A stretch of 64,000 nt of DNA, from the NCBI GenBank assembly GCA_949825065.1, contig OX463845.1:24654728-24718727 (forward strand), read 5' to 3'. Below, piece after piece: positions 1-12,100 of this stretch (positions are counted from its first letter, which is position 1; each line of letters opens with the position of its first letter). The translations under genes and the position numbers were made by a program. Below the pieces are notes generated by a model. It did not search any database, was not told the DNA's origin, and was given only the letters and a program-made list of their open reading frames with translations. Source of the stretch: Odontocerum albicorne. Taxonomy: Eukaryota > Arthropoda > Insecta > Trichoptera > Odontoceridae.

Positions 1-950
1 GCTGTCAGTTTTTATATATTCTTTTTTACTCACAATTGTTACAATATTTTTTTGAAATACATGAAATTGAAATTTTAGAAATAAGATATATACCTTGAAA
101 TATAGTTTTGGACATCGCTGCGAGCAAATTTATTTTATGTGTACATTTCAAGGCATGTTTATTTTGTCAAATATTCAAAACCTGCACGATATTCTGGTTA
201 ATTTATGAAAAATAAAACTTCTTTTATTTGTTATCGAATTCAAATGATTTAGAATATGAGTACTTTTTTAATCTGCCGATCAATATTTTCTCTATTTTTT
301 ATACTGAATGTTATTTATGCTAGATTCTCACTTGACCACAATCATGTCATGAGCTGACTATAACATGTCCACAGGAAGACCACTTGTATAATTTTTTTGA
401 TAGTGCGTCAAGTTGAATTATTAAGATTGCCTGTCTGCAGCTTTTTGACCCTTTGTTGATTGTTGTGAAGCTTGTGCAAGCAAAATCCAGCCTTGGTTTT
501 ACGTCAAAGGAAATCGATAATGCCATGAAAAACCTAAAGCACTATTAATCTCCTGCTAATGAAGAAATCTAGTAGAACTCTTTAAAGAATTTGATAATCT
601 AGGGATCAATATGATAAGTGATTTACGCAATACAATATGGAGAAGCGGCGAATGATCTAAGGATTTGGGGAAATCTGTATTCATCATCATTGTGTGAAAT
701 GAGAATACCTATGAGAGGTCCTGTTAAATATAAGAGTTCCAGCACACCTTGTTCAGATCATCCCAAATCGGGGTGTGAGTACTCCTCTCAGCCAAGTCTA
801 GGGATCAATGGAGGAGAGGAAATTACTATAAAGTAGACTATGGTACTGTTAGATTATTCTTTATCTAAAAACATCACATTTTTTACATGTCGCTTATTTA
901 TCTTTCATTAAGAATCAATGGGTACATCTAATTACATATTAATAACATAT
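1..950. other. AT-rich intergenic DNA, nothing recognised
   Basis: I see no supported gene here. A 72-codon open frame at 618-836 shows no family resemblance and has no splice or promoter context, so it is not called. Confidence 0.5.
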
Positions 951-959
951 TTCACTCTA

Positions 960-1570
960 AAATAAGCAATACAATGTACCCTAGGTCTGTGTTAAATATG
1001 TATATCAATAGATTCCCTATCAACAGTATTGAGAAGTTCAAGTTTTTAGGTGCCACAGTTGTTGAGAATGAGGATTTCTGAATGAGCTACCCATTAGGAT
1101 AGGTGCTACCAGTGATGCCTTTTACAATATGGGACTCCTGTGTTTAGTCTGAAGATGAAATTTCAGTTCTTTGGCACCTGCATCCTGCCTGTTTAGCAGT
1201 ATGGCTTTGAACTTTGGTATGTTACCAAGGTTCAAGAAAAATTTCTATCTAGAAAACAGGAGGATTACGGATGTCAGGTGGTATGACCACATGAGGAATA
1301 AAACGGTTCGTTTTCAGATTTAGCAACAGCCTATAACCACCATACTAAAGGTAAGGTGCTTGAGTTGGTTGGGTCATAAATTGAGGATGCCACCTGGTAA
1401 CTAATTATAATAAGAGTTTCCCACAAGGGACACCCACAAGGGAAAATTGAACGACCATTCTACAACATACACTGATGTTATGTGTAGAGGGTCAAACTAT
1501 GGAGTGACTTCGATGAAAGCGTTTTACAGCATCCCTGTGTTCCTGAATGTATAGGGTGATGATTAGAAAA
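960..1570 (+). pseudogene. Non-LTR retrotransposon reverse-transcriptase C-terminus, decayed
   Basis: Plus-strand translation in shifting frames gives the end of a LINE ORF2. First comes the segment IPINSIEKFKFLGATVVENE near 1010-1070, which matches the FKYLG block after the polymerase core. RWYDHMRNKTV follows, and then LSWLGHKLRMPPGN near 1355-1400, the WLGH motif of the C-terminal tail. Several stops and frameshifts break it. The stretch at about 1525-1570 (catccctgtgttcc and gtatagggtgatgatt) recurs near 54400-54445, so it is probably this family's 3'UTR. Confidence 0.65.
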
Positions 1571-1649
1571 TATAGGGTGTTGATAGTCTATGATATGCAA
1601 TGGTGTGTACTGAAGTTATGCCTGTTGCATATCTGTTGAAATATATAAT

Positions 1650-3430
1650 CACTTCTATATTCAGATTTGCTGTTGCTGACACTTTGTTTTAAAATAACAA
1701 AGAAAAAAATTAACTTACACACTCATCAGTAAAATAAACCATCAACCATATTGAAACTCATCAAATATCTTGAACAGATTTCCAAATACATGGATACTGT
1801 ATGATTATTTATTACATTAAAATTCTAAGATTTCTGAATCAATTCATAGTTTTTCCGATGTCAGAAATGTAATTAAAAAAAATATCTGTTTAATGTGGAT
1901 TTATTTTACAAAAAAGATTGTTGCCCAGAGACCCATATGGTGCATGAAAATGTTTGATGACTTGTGTAGCTTACAGAGAATACTAGAAGGAAAAAAGATT
2001 TAAAATATATAAAAAATTGATGACATTATAGGAAGTTTATTTATCTGACAATTACTACAAGTAATAAAAACTTACTACTCAAAGTGATATTATTAGTATT
2101 TTATCTTTATTTTCAAGATATTAATAAGATATCAAAGATTTGCCAGACATTTAATAATAATAAAGGGACAGTTTATATAGCACTGTTTGGAGGGTAGACT
2201 CTCCTCAAGGGTGCTCTAATTTGAGATTCAAACCCAATATTATTGACAGATTAAAAATATTACAAAATAAATATATATAATTAAGTGTAAGGATAGGAAG
2301 ATGATGACTGTGTATTGAAGTAGCAAAAGTACAAAATAAAATGCAGTAATTTAATTAAAAGAAGTATATTTAAATTATTTATGTAAAGTCAATAAAATTG
2401 TATAAAAAATAATACACATTGCAGAGAGCAAGACAATAATACAATATTTAGAGGAAATATAAAGTTATAAAAATTATGGAAAGAAAACACATCTTAAAAG
2501 CAATTTAATATTCACTTATTTTTAGATTTTTTCTAAATCATTCTTATTCTCAGATCAAGTTATTATATAATATTTGAAAAAGACATGTTTAAAAATCTAC
2601 AAAAAAATCAAATTGAATAAATGTCTGAACTATAAATCAACTTTCTTAAACATTTCAAATTCAAAAACCATGTTTAACATTTACTTTTATTTAAATCCAT
2701 AATGAAAAAAACAACATTTCAATTAATGTATACTTGGATTGAATCAATCAAATTGAAGATTCATTATGATTAGATCTATAATGCTGAAATTTAATATTTT
2801 AATATAAAAATTTATAAACGGGAATACAGGTCATGTTATTTTAACAAAATATTTTGAAAAATGTAATCGACCTATTGGTAAACTGTTATATCGAAATCAT
2901 AATAAACCTAAATTACTTTATTAACTTTAATCAGATAATTATTTATCTCTATGATTGGCCAATTCTGAGAAGCGCAGATAGTATGCACAAGTGTGCTCAG
3001 CCCTGGTTATGCCGTATGAGAGATTCGTGACATATGCACATGGGTAGTGCACAACATGTTGGCCCATCACGTTTCAAATTGGTGTTTTACCCATCCAAGG
3101 TCATGGATCAACTCATTTAAATTTCAATACATATATAATAATGAATGCTTACAATTCAGATAATTAACCATTTAAATAAATCTAATGTTTTAAATAATGT
3201 ATCATAAGAATGACTATTCAAGGGAATTCTTTAATTAATTTATGATGCATTGTATGTGATTGAAATAATTTAAATCCTATATACATATGAGAAACACTGG
3301 TAGTTAGTTCTCTTTGTTTTGAAATTCAATTATTTTTTTACAATGTATCTTCTACTGAAGTTTTTTGAATATGATAAAATATGCTTTCTAAAGAACTCGA
3401 GTTGAATTTGGTTGAAATATTTTTTTAAAT
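1650..3430. other. Gene-free AT-rich DNA
   Basis: No coding exon or complete element was recognised. A more GC-rich island at about 2945-3115 stands out from its surroundings and may be the core of an old repeat, but I could not assign it. Confidence 0.45.
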
Positions 3431-3440
3431 ATCATAACAC

Positions 3441-3594
3441 TTGTTGCGGGTTCGATCCCCGCTGGAACCCAGATTTTTTAAAATAGGATTCCAGTCTGGT
3501 TAACACTTAGGGCCTATAAAAATATCTTTCTGGTTGGTTGGAAGAGATTGCCACATGGCAATAAACTCACCAGGTTAAAAAAAAAAAAAAAACA
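3441..3594 (+). repeat. tRNA-derived SINE, 3' part with poly(A)
   Basis: A box-B-like motif (gggttcgatccccgc at about 3447) is followed by an unrelated tail containing ggattccagtctggtt. A short A/T spacer, ggaagagattgcca and a run of A end the copy at about 3594. The same tail occurs at 12650 (minus), 25885 (minus), 38360 (plus) and 48325 (plus), so it is a dispersed SINE family. The box A half is missing or decayed in this copy. Confidence 0.7.
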
Positions 3595-4129
3595 TTGCAA
3601 GGTATTTTTAATTTACAATTTGGCAGTTTACAGTGAAAATGCAAAAGTATTAAGATCAAGGGCAGCAGTATTTATAAATTGCTAGTTTGCTGTTGGATTA
3701 AAATTCTTGCTACAAATCTTCTTTATGTAATGCCTAATTGATTCATTAATTTTCTCGCATTTTCTGCCTTTTGTTTTAAATTTTACAAAGATCAATTTCT
3801 AATTAACACTTTAATTCTTGTTGTGTGCGTTATGTTTTTAATTTTCACATGTCCAGCTTATAGCTTATAGAGAGAGCATTGCTCTTGAAAAATTCAAATA
3901 CTTTTGAGTTTTTAATTTCCTAAGAACCATAATTATTTATGATGGATGTAGAGCAGATTTTTTCTTAAATATAATTAGATACTATATAAAAAAATATACA
4001 AAATTCAATTGCACAAATTCTTAAAAATATATTGATAATACTAAGTCTTGGACGGAATCAGTAAATGAATTTGAATATATTTAAAAAAAAATCTTTTTAT
4101 ATTTCTTACTAACATACATACATATCATC

Positions 4130-4990
4130 AAGCCATCTCCCTGTTGGGATAGGCAGAGAGGACAGAGCACCAGTTTTTCCTATCTTCCACACATTCTTAG
4201 CCTCCTCCACATACAACTTCTACGATTTTTCTGGCTTCGACGCTTCCTTCTTTCAAAATATTTACACTTGATTCAATCATACTTTCCTTGGCCTTCTTCT
4301 CGCATGCCTTCCACTCACATTTGTACTGCATATTTGTTTTGTTAGTCTTTCTTCTTTCATTTGTTCTACATGCCCATCTCAGTGTACTCTTATTTATTTT
4401 ATCAGCGTTGAGTTCACATTCATCCCTAATCCCTTCATTCCGTATTCTGTCAAACATTGATAACCCATGTATTCTTTTCAATGCACGCATTTATTTGGTT
4501 TCCATCAGTCATTTTCCACGTCCATCTTTCGTTTCCATAGATCAAAATTGTTTTAAAAATACTATAACGGACTGTCATCTTAGCAGATATTGATACTGTT
4601 CAGTTCAAATATATATGTTTTAGTGCCCCATTGACTTTGTATCTTATTGCTACACGCTGTTTGATATCCTTCATGGCTCTGCCATCATCTGAAAAAATAC
4701 TACCCAAATAGCAGAATTCCTCAACTTGCACCAATGCTATTATTCATCCATATATCACATTTACTTTTCCTTGCACACTTTTCTACCACCATTACTTTGG
4801 ATTTTGCAACATTCACTGTTAGATTTTACTCTTCATACTTGTACTTATCAAACTCTGCAATTCATCTTCACTTTCGCCAGCACTACCATGGCATCTACAT
4901 ACAGCAATCTGCATACGTTCACATTCGACATTTGTATGCCACCAATTGACCTGTGTAGTTCCTTCATACATCAATCTTTATAAATATTGA
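4130..4990 (-). pseudogene. LINE ORF2 fragment (C-terminal) with 3' end
   Basis: The minus strand encodes pieces of an insect endonuclease/reverse transcriptase. From about 4900 down come a VNVCRLLYVDAMVVLAKVK segment (degenerate YADD-type block), an NSAIWVVFFQMM segment, and at 4490-4197 MRALKRIHGLSMFDRIRNEG followed by a degenerate WACRTNERRKTNKTN tail. The order is that of the finger/palm end and the RIHG/RIRNE tail. Stops and frameshifts make it inactive. Sequence at 4131-4180 (aagccatctccctgttggga) is the family's 3' terminus, also present at 29060 and 46900 and, in plus orientation, at 31050 and 47820. Confidence 0.65.
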
Positions 4991-4999
4991 ACAACCAGA

Positions 5000-6080
5000 G
5001 TGGCATAATGTAAAAAAAGGTTTATTAATAAGATTATATAAATTCTTACTTATAATGATTTATATAAGCTTATTAATGTAACTATTCTTACATTACTCTT
5101 TTTATTAAATAAATTTATTTCCAGTTTGGCTAAAAAAATTAAATCTTTAATCCTTGATTTGGAAAGTTTTTAGTTGATAGAGTTTGACAGAACTAGTCAC
5201 TAATATTCCTTAATAAGTAAATTTTAATAATATATGCTAATATCTATTCTGCCGTTGTAAGCATCGAAATAATACCATTAGTCCATATGACAAAATAACA
5301 ATTTTGCAAGTTACTTCAACCAGTTATACTATGTTTTTGAGCAGAATGTAAAAAATATTGGATTTGAAAATGGTGAAAAAATAACTTGATGTTAATTTGA
5401 TTTGAATATTGAATTTGATTTGATAATTTGAAGAAATAACAATAAAAATTCACCAGAAGGATTAATTATTTAATTAAAACAAATATACAATATGAATGAA
5501 ACAGAAACATAAAAATAAATAGTATAGAACCTGTCGAGCAATTTTTCAGTTCTTAGTATAAAAAGCCTTTAACTTAGATTTAACCGGATCAAACTAAATC
5601 TTGGTTAATATTTTTTTCTTATATTATTAATTTTTACAACCTCTTAAAATACAAGGTGTCAAATATATTTTTATGTTTTTATTTAATTTGTCACAATTTT
5701 TGCTTTTCTAAACAAAAATAAAATTAATATGTAAAAGCAATTATTGTCATCCACTTTTTACCTGGCAATACTGAATATTATTTCATACTTAACAAAAAAA
5801 AAAGTATTTCATACTAAAAACAGATCCTACTTATCTATATACAACTCAGTTGTACCTCTTTAAATAAAAAAATCAAGAAGTATAAAATAAACAAAAAGCA
5901 AAACTTTAGCTGCTTATACATTTCCAAGTTCCTTATCTATAGAGTAATAAAAAATAAAAAAAATATTAGAGCATTTTATGAAATACATACACATAGTTTC
6001 AGTGAAAAGGTGATAATATAAAAATAAATTAATGATATTTATATGAATAAATTGATTTAAGAATTTCTATTAATGTATGT
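5000..6080. other. AT-rich DNA downstream of the GFRP-like gene
   Basis: Nothing coding was recognised. The part nearest 6114 should hold the 3'UTR of the minus-strand GFRP-like gene, but I did not identify a convincing polyadenylation site. Confidence 0.4.
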
Positions 6081-6113
6081 TATACATCAAGAAATTCGGT
6101 GGATTGTCCTCTG

Positions 6114-9100
6114 CTAGGAAACAATGTAACGGCGAGGTGTTTGAGACTGAGGCTGAGACGAAGGTGAATGCTTCCGATAGAGTGTCCATGACATCCGTTC
6201 TTGGTTGCTTGAGGTAATTGCCATTGAATGACTAATAACTTCATATCCATACTTGTCATGAAGTCTGTTGAGTATTTGCAAAACTCTACCACGACCTTCA
6301 ATTTTTACGGTTCCTGAACCAGATACTTTGCTACAGCCTGGAGTCACATCTTCCAATTCCTGTAAATTTTAAATTTATTTGAAGAAAAATAAATTATTGT
6401 TCTTAATTTCTTTATGAAATTTTGATCTCAAAGCGAGCATGTGAGTCCGTTATTTTACTATCAAGATCACATGAAAAAAATAAACTTAATTGAAAAAATA
6501 AAAAGGAATCAATGAGTATGTAAGCTAAACTATTTTGAAATAACCTTAAGAATCTGTCAAACAAATATAAAATCAATTGATGTAACACATCGATCAATAA
6601 GTCCCGGGACTAACCAACAGATGGCACCTCTAATAACAAATCCATACCATTCTCAGTTAGTACCAGCCTTTAGAAGTTACGTGTCAAACTTTCATGACAT
6701 TGAGTTACAGTGGTTTAAGTGACGCTACTTTTGCTATTTTCAAAACAATGAAAAAAACCGAATTTCGTGTGTTGATAAAACATTGCTTTTTAATGGGAAA
6801 AAATACCATTCAAACTCAGCGATGGCTTGAAAAGTGTTATCCGGGTCGAAAACAACCATTTGTCGGTGGTATGCTAATTTCAAACGCGGTTGTACAGACA
6901 CAACGGATGTGTGAACTGGTGCATTGTCTTGATGAAACAACACTTTCTTTTTCGCCAAATGCGGCCGTTTTTTCTTGATTTCATCATCAAACGCTGCAAT
7001 AAGTTCGCATAATACTCGCCGTTGATTCTTTTTCCTTTTTGAAGATAATCAATGAAAATTATCCCACGCGCATCCCAAAAAACTGACGCCATGACCTTGC
7101 CTGCAGATGGAACTGTCTTCGCCTTTTTTGGACCCGATTCTCCCCTTTCAGTCCATTGTTTTGACTGTTCCTTCGTCTCAGGCGTGAAGTGATGGACTCA
7201 TGTTTCATCCATGGTTATGAATAGACGCAAAAACTCGGCTTTATTGCTGTGAAACATCGCTAAACACTCGATTGAAACATCCTCACTACGCTGTTTTTGT
7301 TCCATTGTGAGCAAACGCGGCACCCATCTTGCGCACAGCTTTCTCATGTCCAAATTTTCAGTCAATATGCGATGTACAGCACTTTTTGAAATGCCTACCA
7401 TGTTTGCTAGCTCGCGCACTTTCAATCGACGGTCATCCAATACCATTTTGTGGATTTTCTTTACCATTTCTGGCATGGTCACCTCATTTGGTCGACCACT
7501 GCGATGTTCGCCTTGGCAGCTCGTACGGCCTCGTTTAAACTCTGCCACCCAATATTTTACTGTTGTAAATGAAGGAGCAGACTCCCCCAGAGTAGAATCT
7601 AGCTCGGCTTTGATATTGGTTGGACTTAGACCTTTCAAATGAAAGTATTGTATCACATAACGATGACCAATTTTTTCCAAAAAAAAATTTGTGAGATTAC
7701 ATATTCTAAACAGGTTGAAGAGAAAGAGAAAATATGCAAAGCAGTATTGGATAGGTATTTCCACCAAGATCCTGCTATGCAATCGAAAAATTCTGATATG
7801 GAATCTTCTTATTCTTCATTCTACATATTTTAGTACATACTCTAGAGTTTTCTCAAATATTTTAATAATTATTTTTTTTATACAGGTCTTTCAATAGGGA
7901 CGCTCGAAATTTGTTAGGTTATAGCGGCCATGTTGTTAACACTTCCCTTACTGTGCTAAAAAATTACGCCAGTTACGGTGCTGGACACTGAGGGTACACT
8001 AAAAATGTATGTTTTAAATTAAAATTATGCAAAATCTATTAGTTTTTTTTTTTAATTAGCTATAAACATCATTTTATTGTGTAATAAAATGTCGAATAAT
8101 ATAAAATAAGTGTTAGAAATGATAAAATAATAGTTGAAACAGAGAAGTGACATTTCTATACGAATATAATTTTCCTACTGCGTCGTTCGGTCTGCGCAAC
8201 GTTCAGAATGCGCATGACTGAAAAGAGGTCTCCAACCTTTTAACACTTCCCTTACTGTGCTAAAAAATTACGCCAGTAACGGCGTTGGACACTGAGGGTA
8301 CACTAAACATGTATGTTTCAAATTAAAATTATGCAAAATCTGCTAGGTTATTTTTTGTTATTAGCTATAAACATCATTTTATTATGTAATAAAATGTCGA
8401 ATAATATAAAATAAAGGTAAGAAATGATAAAATAAGAGCTAAATCAGAAAGGCATTTCTATAAGAATATTATTTTTACGCTGCGTCGTTCGGTCTGAGCA
8501 ACATTCAGAATGCGCATGCGTGATAAGAAATTTCCAGCCTTTTAATTTTTTTTTCATAAAATTATACAATAAAATGTAGCGTGTATTTTTTTGGCAATAA
8601 AACCATAATTCGAATAAAGACAATAAATAACATATAAACAAAATATAAAATGAATATATAAATTCAAAAATCAAGGTTTTAGGGCGAGAAATTTATATAG
8701 TATAAACAAACACGAAATTCAAAATTATATATAAACAAACACGAAATTCAAATCAATAAAATATATGCAATTTGGAAAATATAAACACTACAGAAAATTT
8801 GAAAATAGGACAAACATATCATATAATCAAAGTTTAATCCTGTGGAGAAAGTTATCGCAATTGGGGCATGAAACCACTTTTTTTTTTACTATATTCTACG
8901 TACTAAACACGCAGGTGTTTGACAAATATTGCAGAATAGCCTGGTTTTTTTTCTCGAATGTTTTTAATAAAACCCACAACTTCCTCTTTTGAGGACCTCA
9001 CGGGGTGCCAACAGGGTATTATTTACTAATGTTTCGGATATTGACTCGCCACAATATGTTAAAACTGTATTAAAAGCATCTTGTTGTTGCTATTTTTCCT

Positions 9101-12100
9101 TTTTAAGATATTGGGCATTGCCAATTCCAAACTTAACTCTCTTGTGAAATGTTTTCGGTGGTATTAATTATTTTGTTTCCACTCTGGATATTTGTCTATC
9201 CATAAGAGGTATGCATTCAATGCAGCCATATCTATAATTTCCATAAAAAGACGGAAAGGCCATCTTCTCGTTGACCTTGAGCAAGAGTACTCTCAAGTAA
9301 TTTAGTCTCCCGTATCTACTCCAATTTTCGTATTATTATAATGATGTATAATTACTATAGTGGCTTTTGTTTTTCTGAATAATCAATTTCTGCATCATTG
9401 AATTGAGTGGATAATAATAATACTGCTTTATTTTTTGTGGTACACACGAAACGAGTATTTTATTTTCAGCTACTATGGATTGTTTTCTCTCTAGACGGTA
9501 TAAATTCAAGTGAGATTACTCTTTTATTTTTTCGAAGCGTGCCAGTTAGAGTTAAACCTTTTAATAAAAGATTATCGGCTAATTTGATGGAGGTAATAAA
9601 AATACCTGTGGTTATCCTCCTGTTCGTGCCATACTGCGGTTGAACCATTTCTATAACTACTCAGTTACCTTGATTTATCTCTCTCTACGATTATTTATCA
9701 TACCAGAATAAGCCTGTAAATTTGTTATGCGTCATATGCCGCCGCAGTCGGCAGCAACCCAGATTTTGATGCCATATTTACCAAGTTTAGACTTCATGTA
9801 CACGCGAAATGAACAATTCTCTCTAAAGTTTGGCAAACGTTCATCTACAGTTATATTCGAAGATGGAGAATAATTGCTTTTGCACATATCCATAAACATT
9901 TTTGAAATCCACTTAATTGGTTCTAATTTATCTGAAAAAACCCTGATATCTCTCTTCTCGGGTTTCTTTATCATCAAAACGAATATGACTGTAAATATAG
10001 ATGAATCTATCTCGAGACAGAGCTGTTGTGAAAAATGACTGGCAAAAGGGACTTTCACTTATCCACAATTCACTCAAAGATAGCTTTCGTGTTCGATTTC
10101 TGCCAGGTGCGAGCAATATTCCAATGAATTCATATAACTCGTCTTTTGATATTGGTTGGTTCTTTTCTGAATGAATTCGATTTAAATGACGATTTGTTTC
10201 TTAAACATCACTTTTACCACCTCTTCATTTACAAACAGACAACACATATCTTTTATGGAATGTACATTTATACTTGAATTTCTCAGTCCAGAATCTTCGA
10301 TGAGAATATTTGATACCCGACCGATGCCTCGAAGATTGAGGTGGTACTCGTAATGAACTCCATTCGAATCCATGTTTTGATGTAAATAATATTTCTTCGT
10401 CTTCTTCACTCGTCTCCAAATCAGAATATACTTCATCCTGTACCTCGACAAAATCTTCTGATTCTGATATATTGCCTGTCGCCTTAAATTCCAAATCGCT
10501 ATCATCGCCGTCAATATTTCCCGCCATCTCAATTATTATATTTTTGAAAATGAAATAATAAATAAAATGTACATTTATTATAAAAAGAGTAATGGTACAA
10601 TATAACATACCAGATAAAAAATGATAATAGAAAAAACATACCAGATAAAAATAAAAAATAACAATCAGGATTATAAAACTGGTGACGACCCCTGGAACGG
10701 GCGCTATACGTACGAACTGTCAAAAAAGAATGAGTGTTTGACATTTCGTCAATTCGCGATTTAAAATCATTAATTTCTGTTGAATTAACTATGAATGTTT
10801 TGTTTCCTAATGACATCATTCAAATCATAGAGGCTTCGATGAGGAATACATAAAGTATGAAGACCCTGCAAGCAGTATATTTTGAGAAATTAAATAAAAT
10901 ATAAGTCATGATCACTCGCTATCCATCACCGTACGGCAAGTGTTAAAGCAACATCCGTCAAATTTATTGTGAATTGTTCAGTAATTTATGGCAAATCACA
11001 ATGGAAGGTTATAGCATTGAACAACGTGTGCAAATCATCAAATTTTATTTTCAAAATCAGTGCTCCGTTCGAGAAACGTTCCGCGCATTACGTGATTTTT
11101 ATCCTCGCCACAATCGTCCTGCCTAGTCGACTATTCGACGTTTGGTGGCCAAATTGGTGTCAACCGGTTCGATAAATAATCAGCCAACACCCGTACGTTT
11201 CTGCTGAAAACATCGCTGCTGTGCGTGAGAGTGTACGGAAAAACCCGAGGCAGTCAATTTCTCGTCGTTCACAAGAACTTGGCCTTTCTGCGACTTCAAC
11301 TTGACAAATTTTGCATCGGGACTTGGGTCTGCACCCGTATAAAATTCAACTAACCCAGGAACTTAAGGTAAACGACCATAGACAACGCCGTGTATTCGCT
11401 AATTGGGCTCTGGAGCAGTTGGAAGTTGCCCCAAATTTCGCCAAAAAAAATCATCTTTAGCGACAAGGCCATTTTTGGATGAATGGATGTGTGAACAAGC
11501 AAAATTGTCAGATTTGGGACGATACCAATCCACACGAGATACACTAGCACCAAATGCATCCCGAGAAAGTCTTTGTTTGGTGCGGATTTAGGTCTGTCGG
11601 AATCATCGGTCCGTACTTCTTCCAAAACAAAACTGGCATTGCCATAACCGTCAACGGCAAGCGCTACAGATCGATGATAAGCAACTTCTTGTGGCCTAAA
11701 CTGGATGATATGGATACCGACGACATGTGGTTCCAACAGGACGGCGCTACATGCCACACAGCGCATGCCACGATGGACATTCTGCAAGAGCGATTTGAGG
11801 GCATGGTTATCTCGTGCGGCGGTGACATGAACTGGCCACCGAGATTGTGCGATTTAACGCCTCTAGACTTCTTCCTTTGGGGCTATCTTAAATCGCAGGT
11901 CTATGCGTATAAACAGCAAACAATTGATGCCCTCAAAGTCAACATAACGAATGCCATCCAGCAAATTCAGCCAGATTTATGCGACAAAGTCATCGAAAAT
12001 TAGACCTCCCACATACGTGCCACCAAGCAAAGCCGCGGCGGACATTTAAACGACGTTATATTCCATACTTAATGCCATAAAATATTCTTTCAAATATAAA

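Larger units (their letters stand above)
7936..10946 (-). mobile_element. piggyBac-like element nested in the mariner-like element
   Basis: The element is bounded by TTAA at 7936-7939 and 10943-10946. The ends are ttaacacttcccttactgtg on the left and, read in reverse, ttaacacttgccgtacggtg on the right. The transposase runs on the minus strand. The left terminus is present twice: 7936-8239 and 8240-8543 are about 300-bp direct copies, each starting TTAACACTTCCC and each carrying the same internal run (atgtatgtt.., taataaaatgtcgaata.., tgcgtcgttcggtctg). The outer TTAA is taken as the boundary because mariner sequence begins immediately outside it. Confidence 0.85.

Noticed and set aside
4288..4593. 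101-codon plus-strand frame with Leu/Phe/Ser-rich, membrane-like composition
   Set aside because: It is the antisense shadow of the minus-strand LINE tail at 4490-4197; the hydrophobic look comes from the complement of an Arg/Lys/Glu-rich frame.
6080..6301. Alternative minus-strand frame overlapping exon 2 of the GFRP-like gene
   Set aside because: It is out of frame with the exon that has a matching acceptor phase and C-terminal GFRP similarity.
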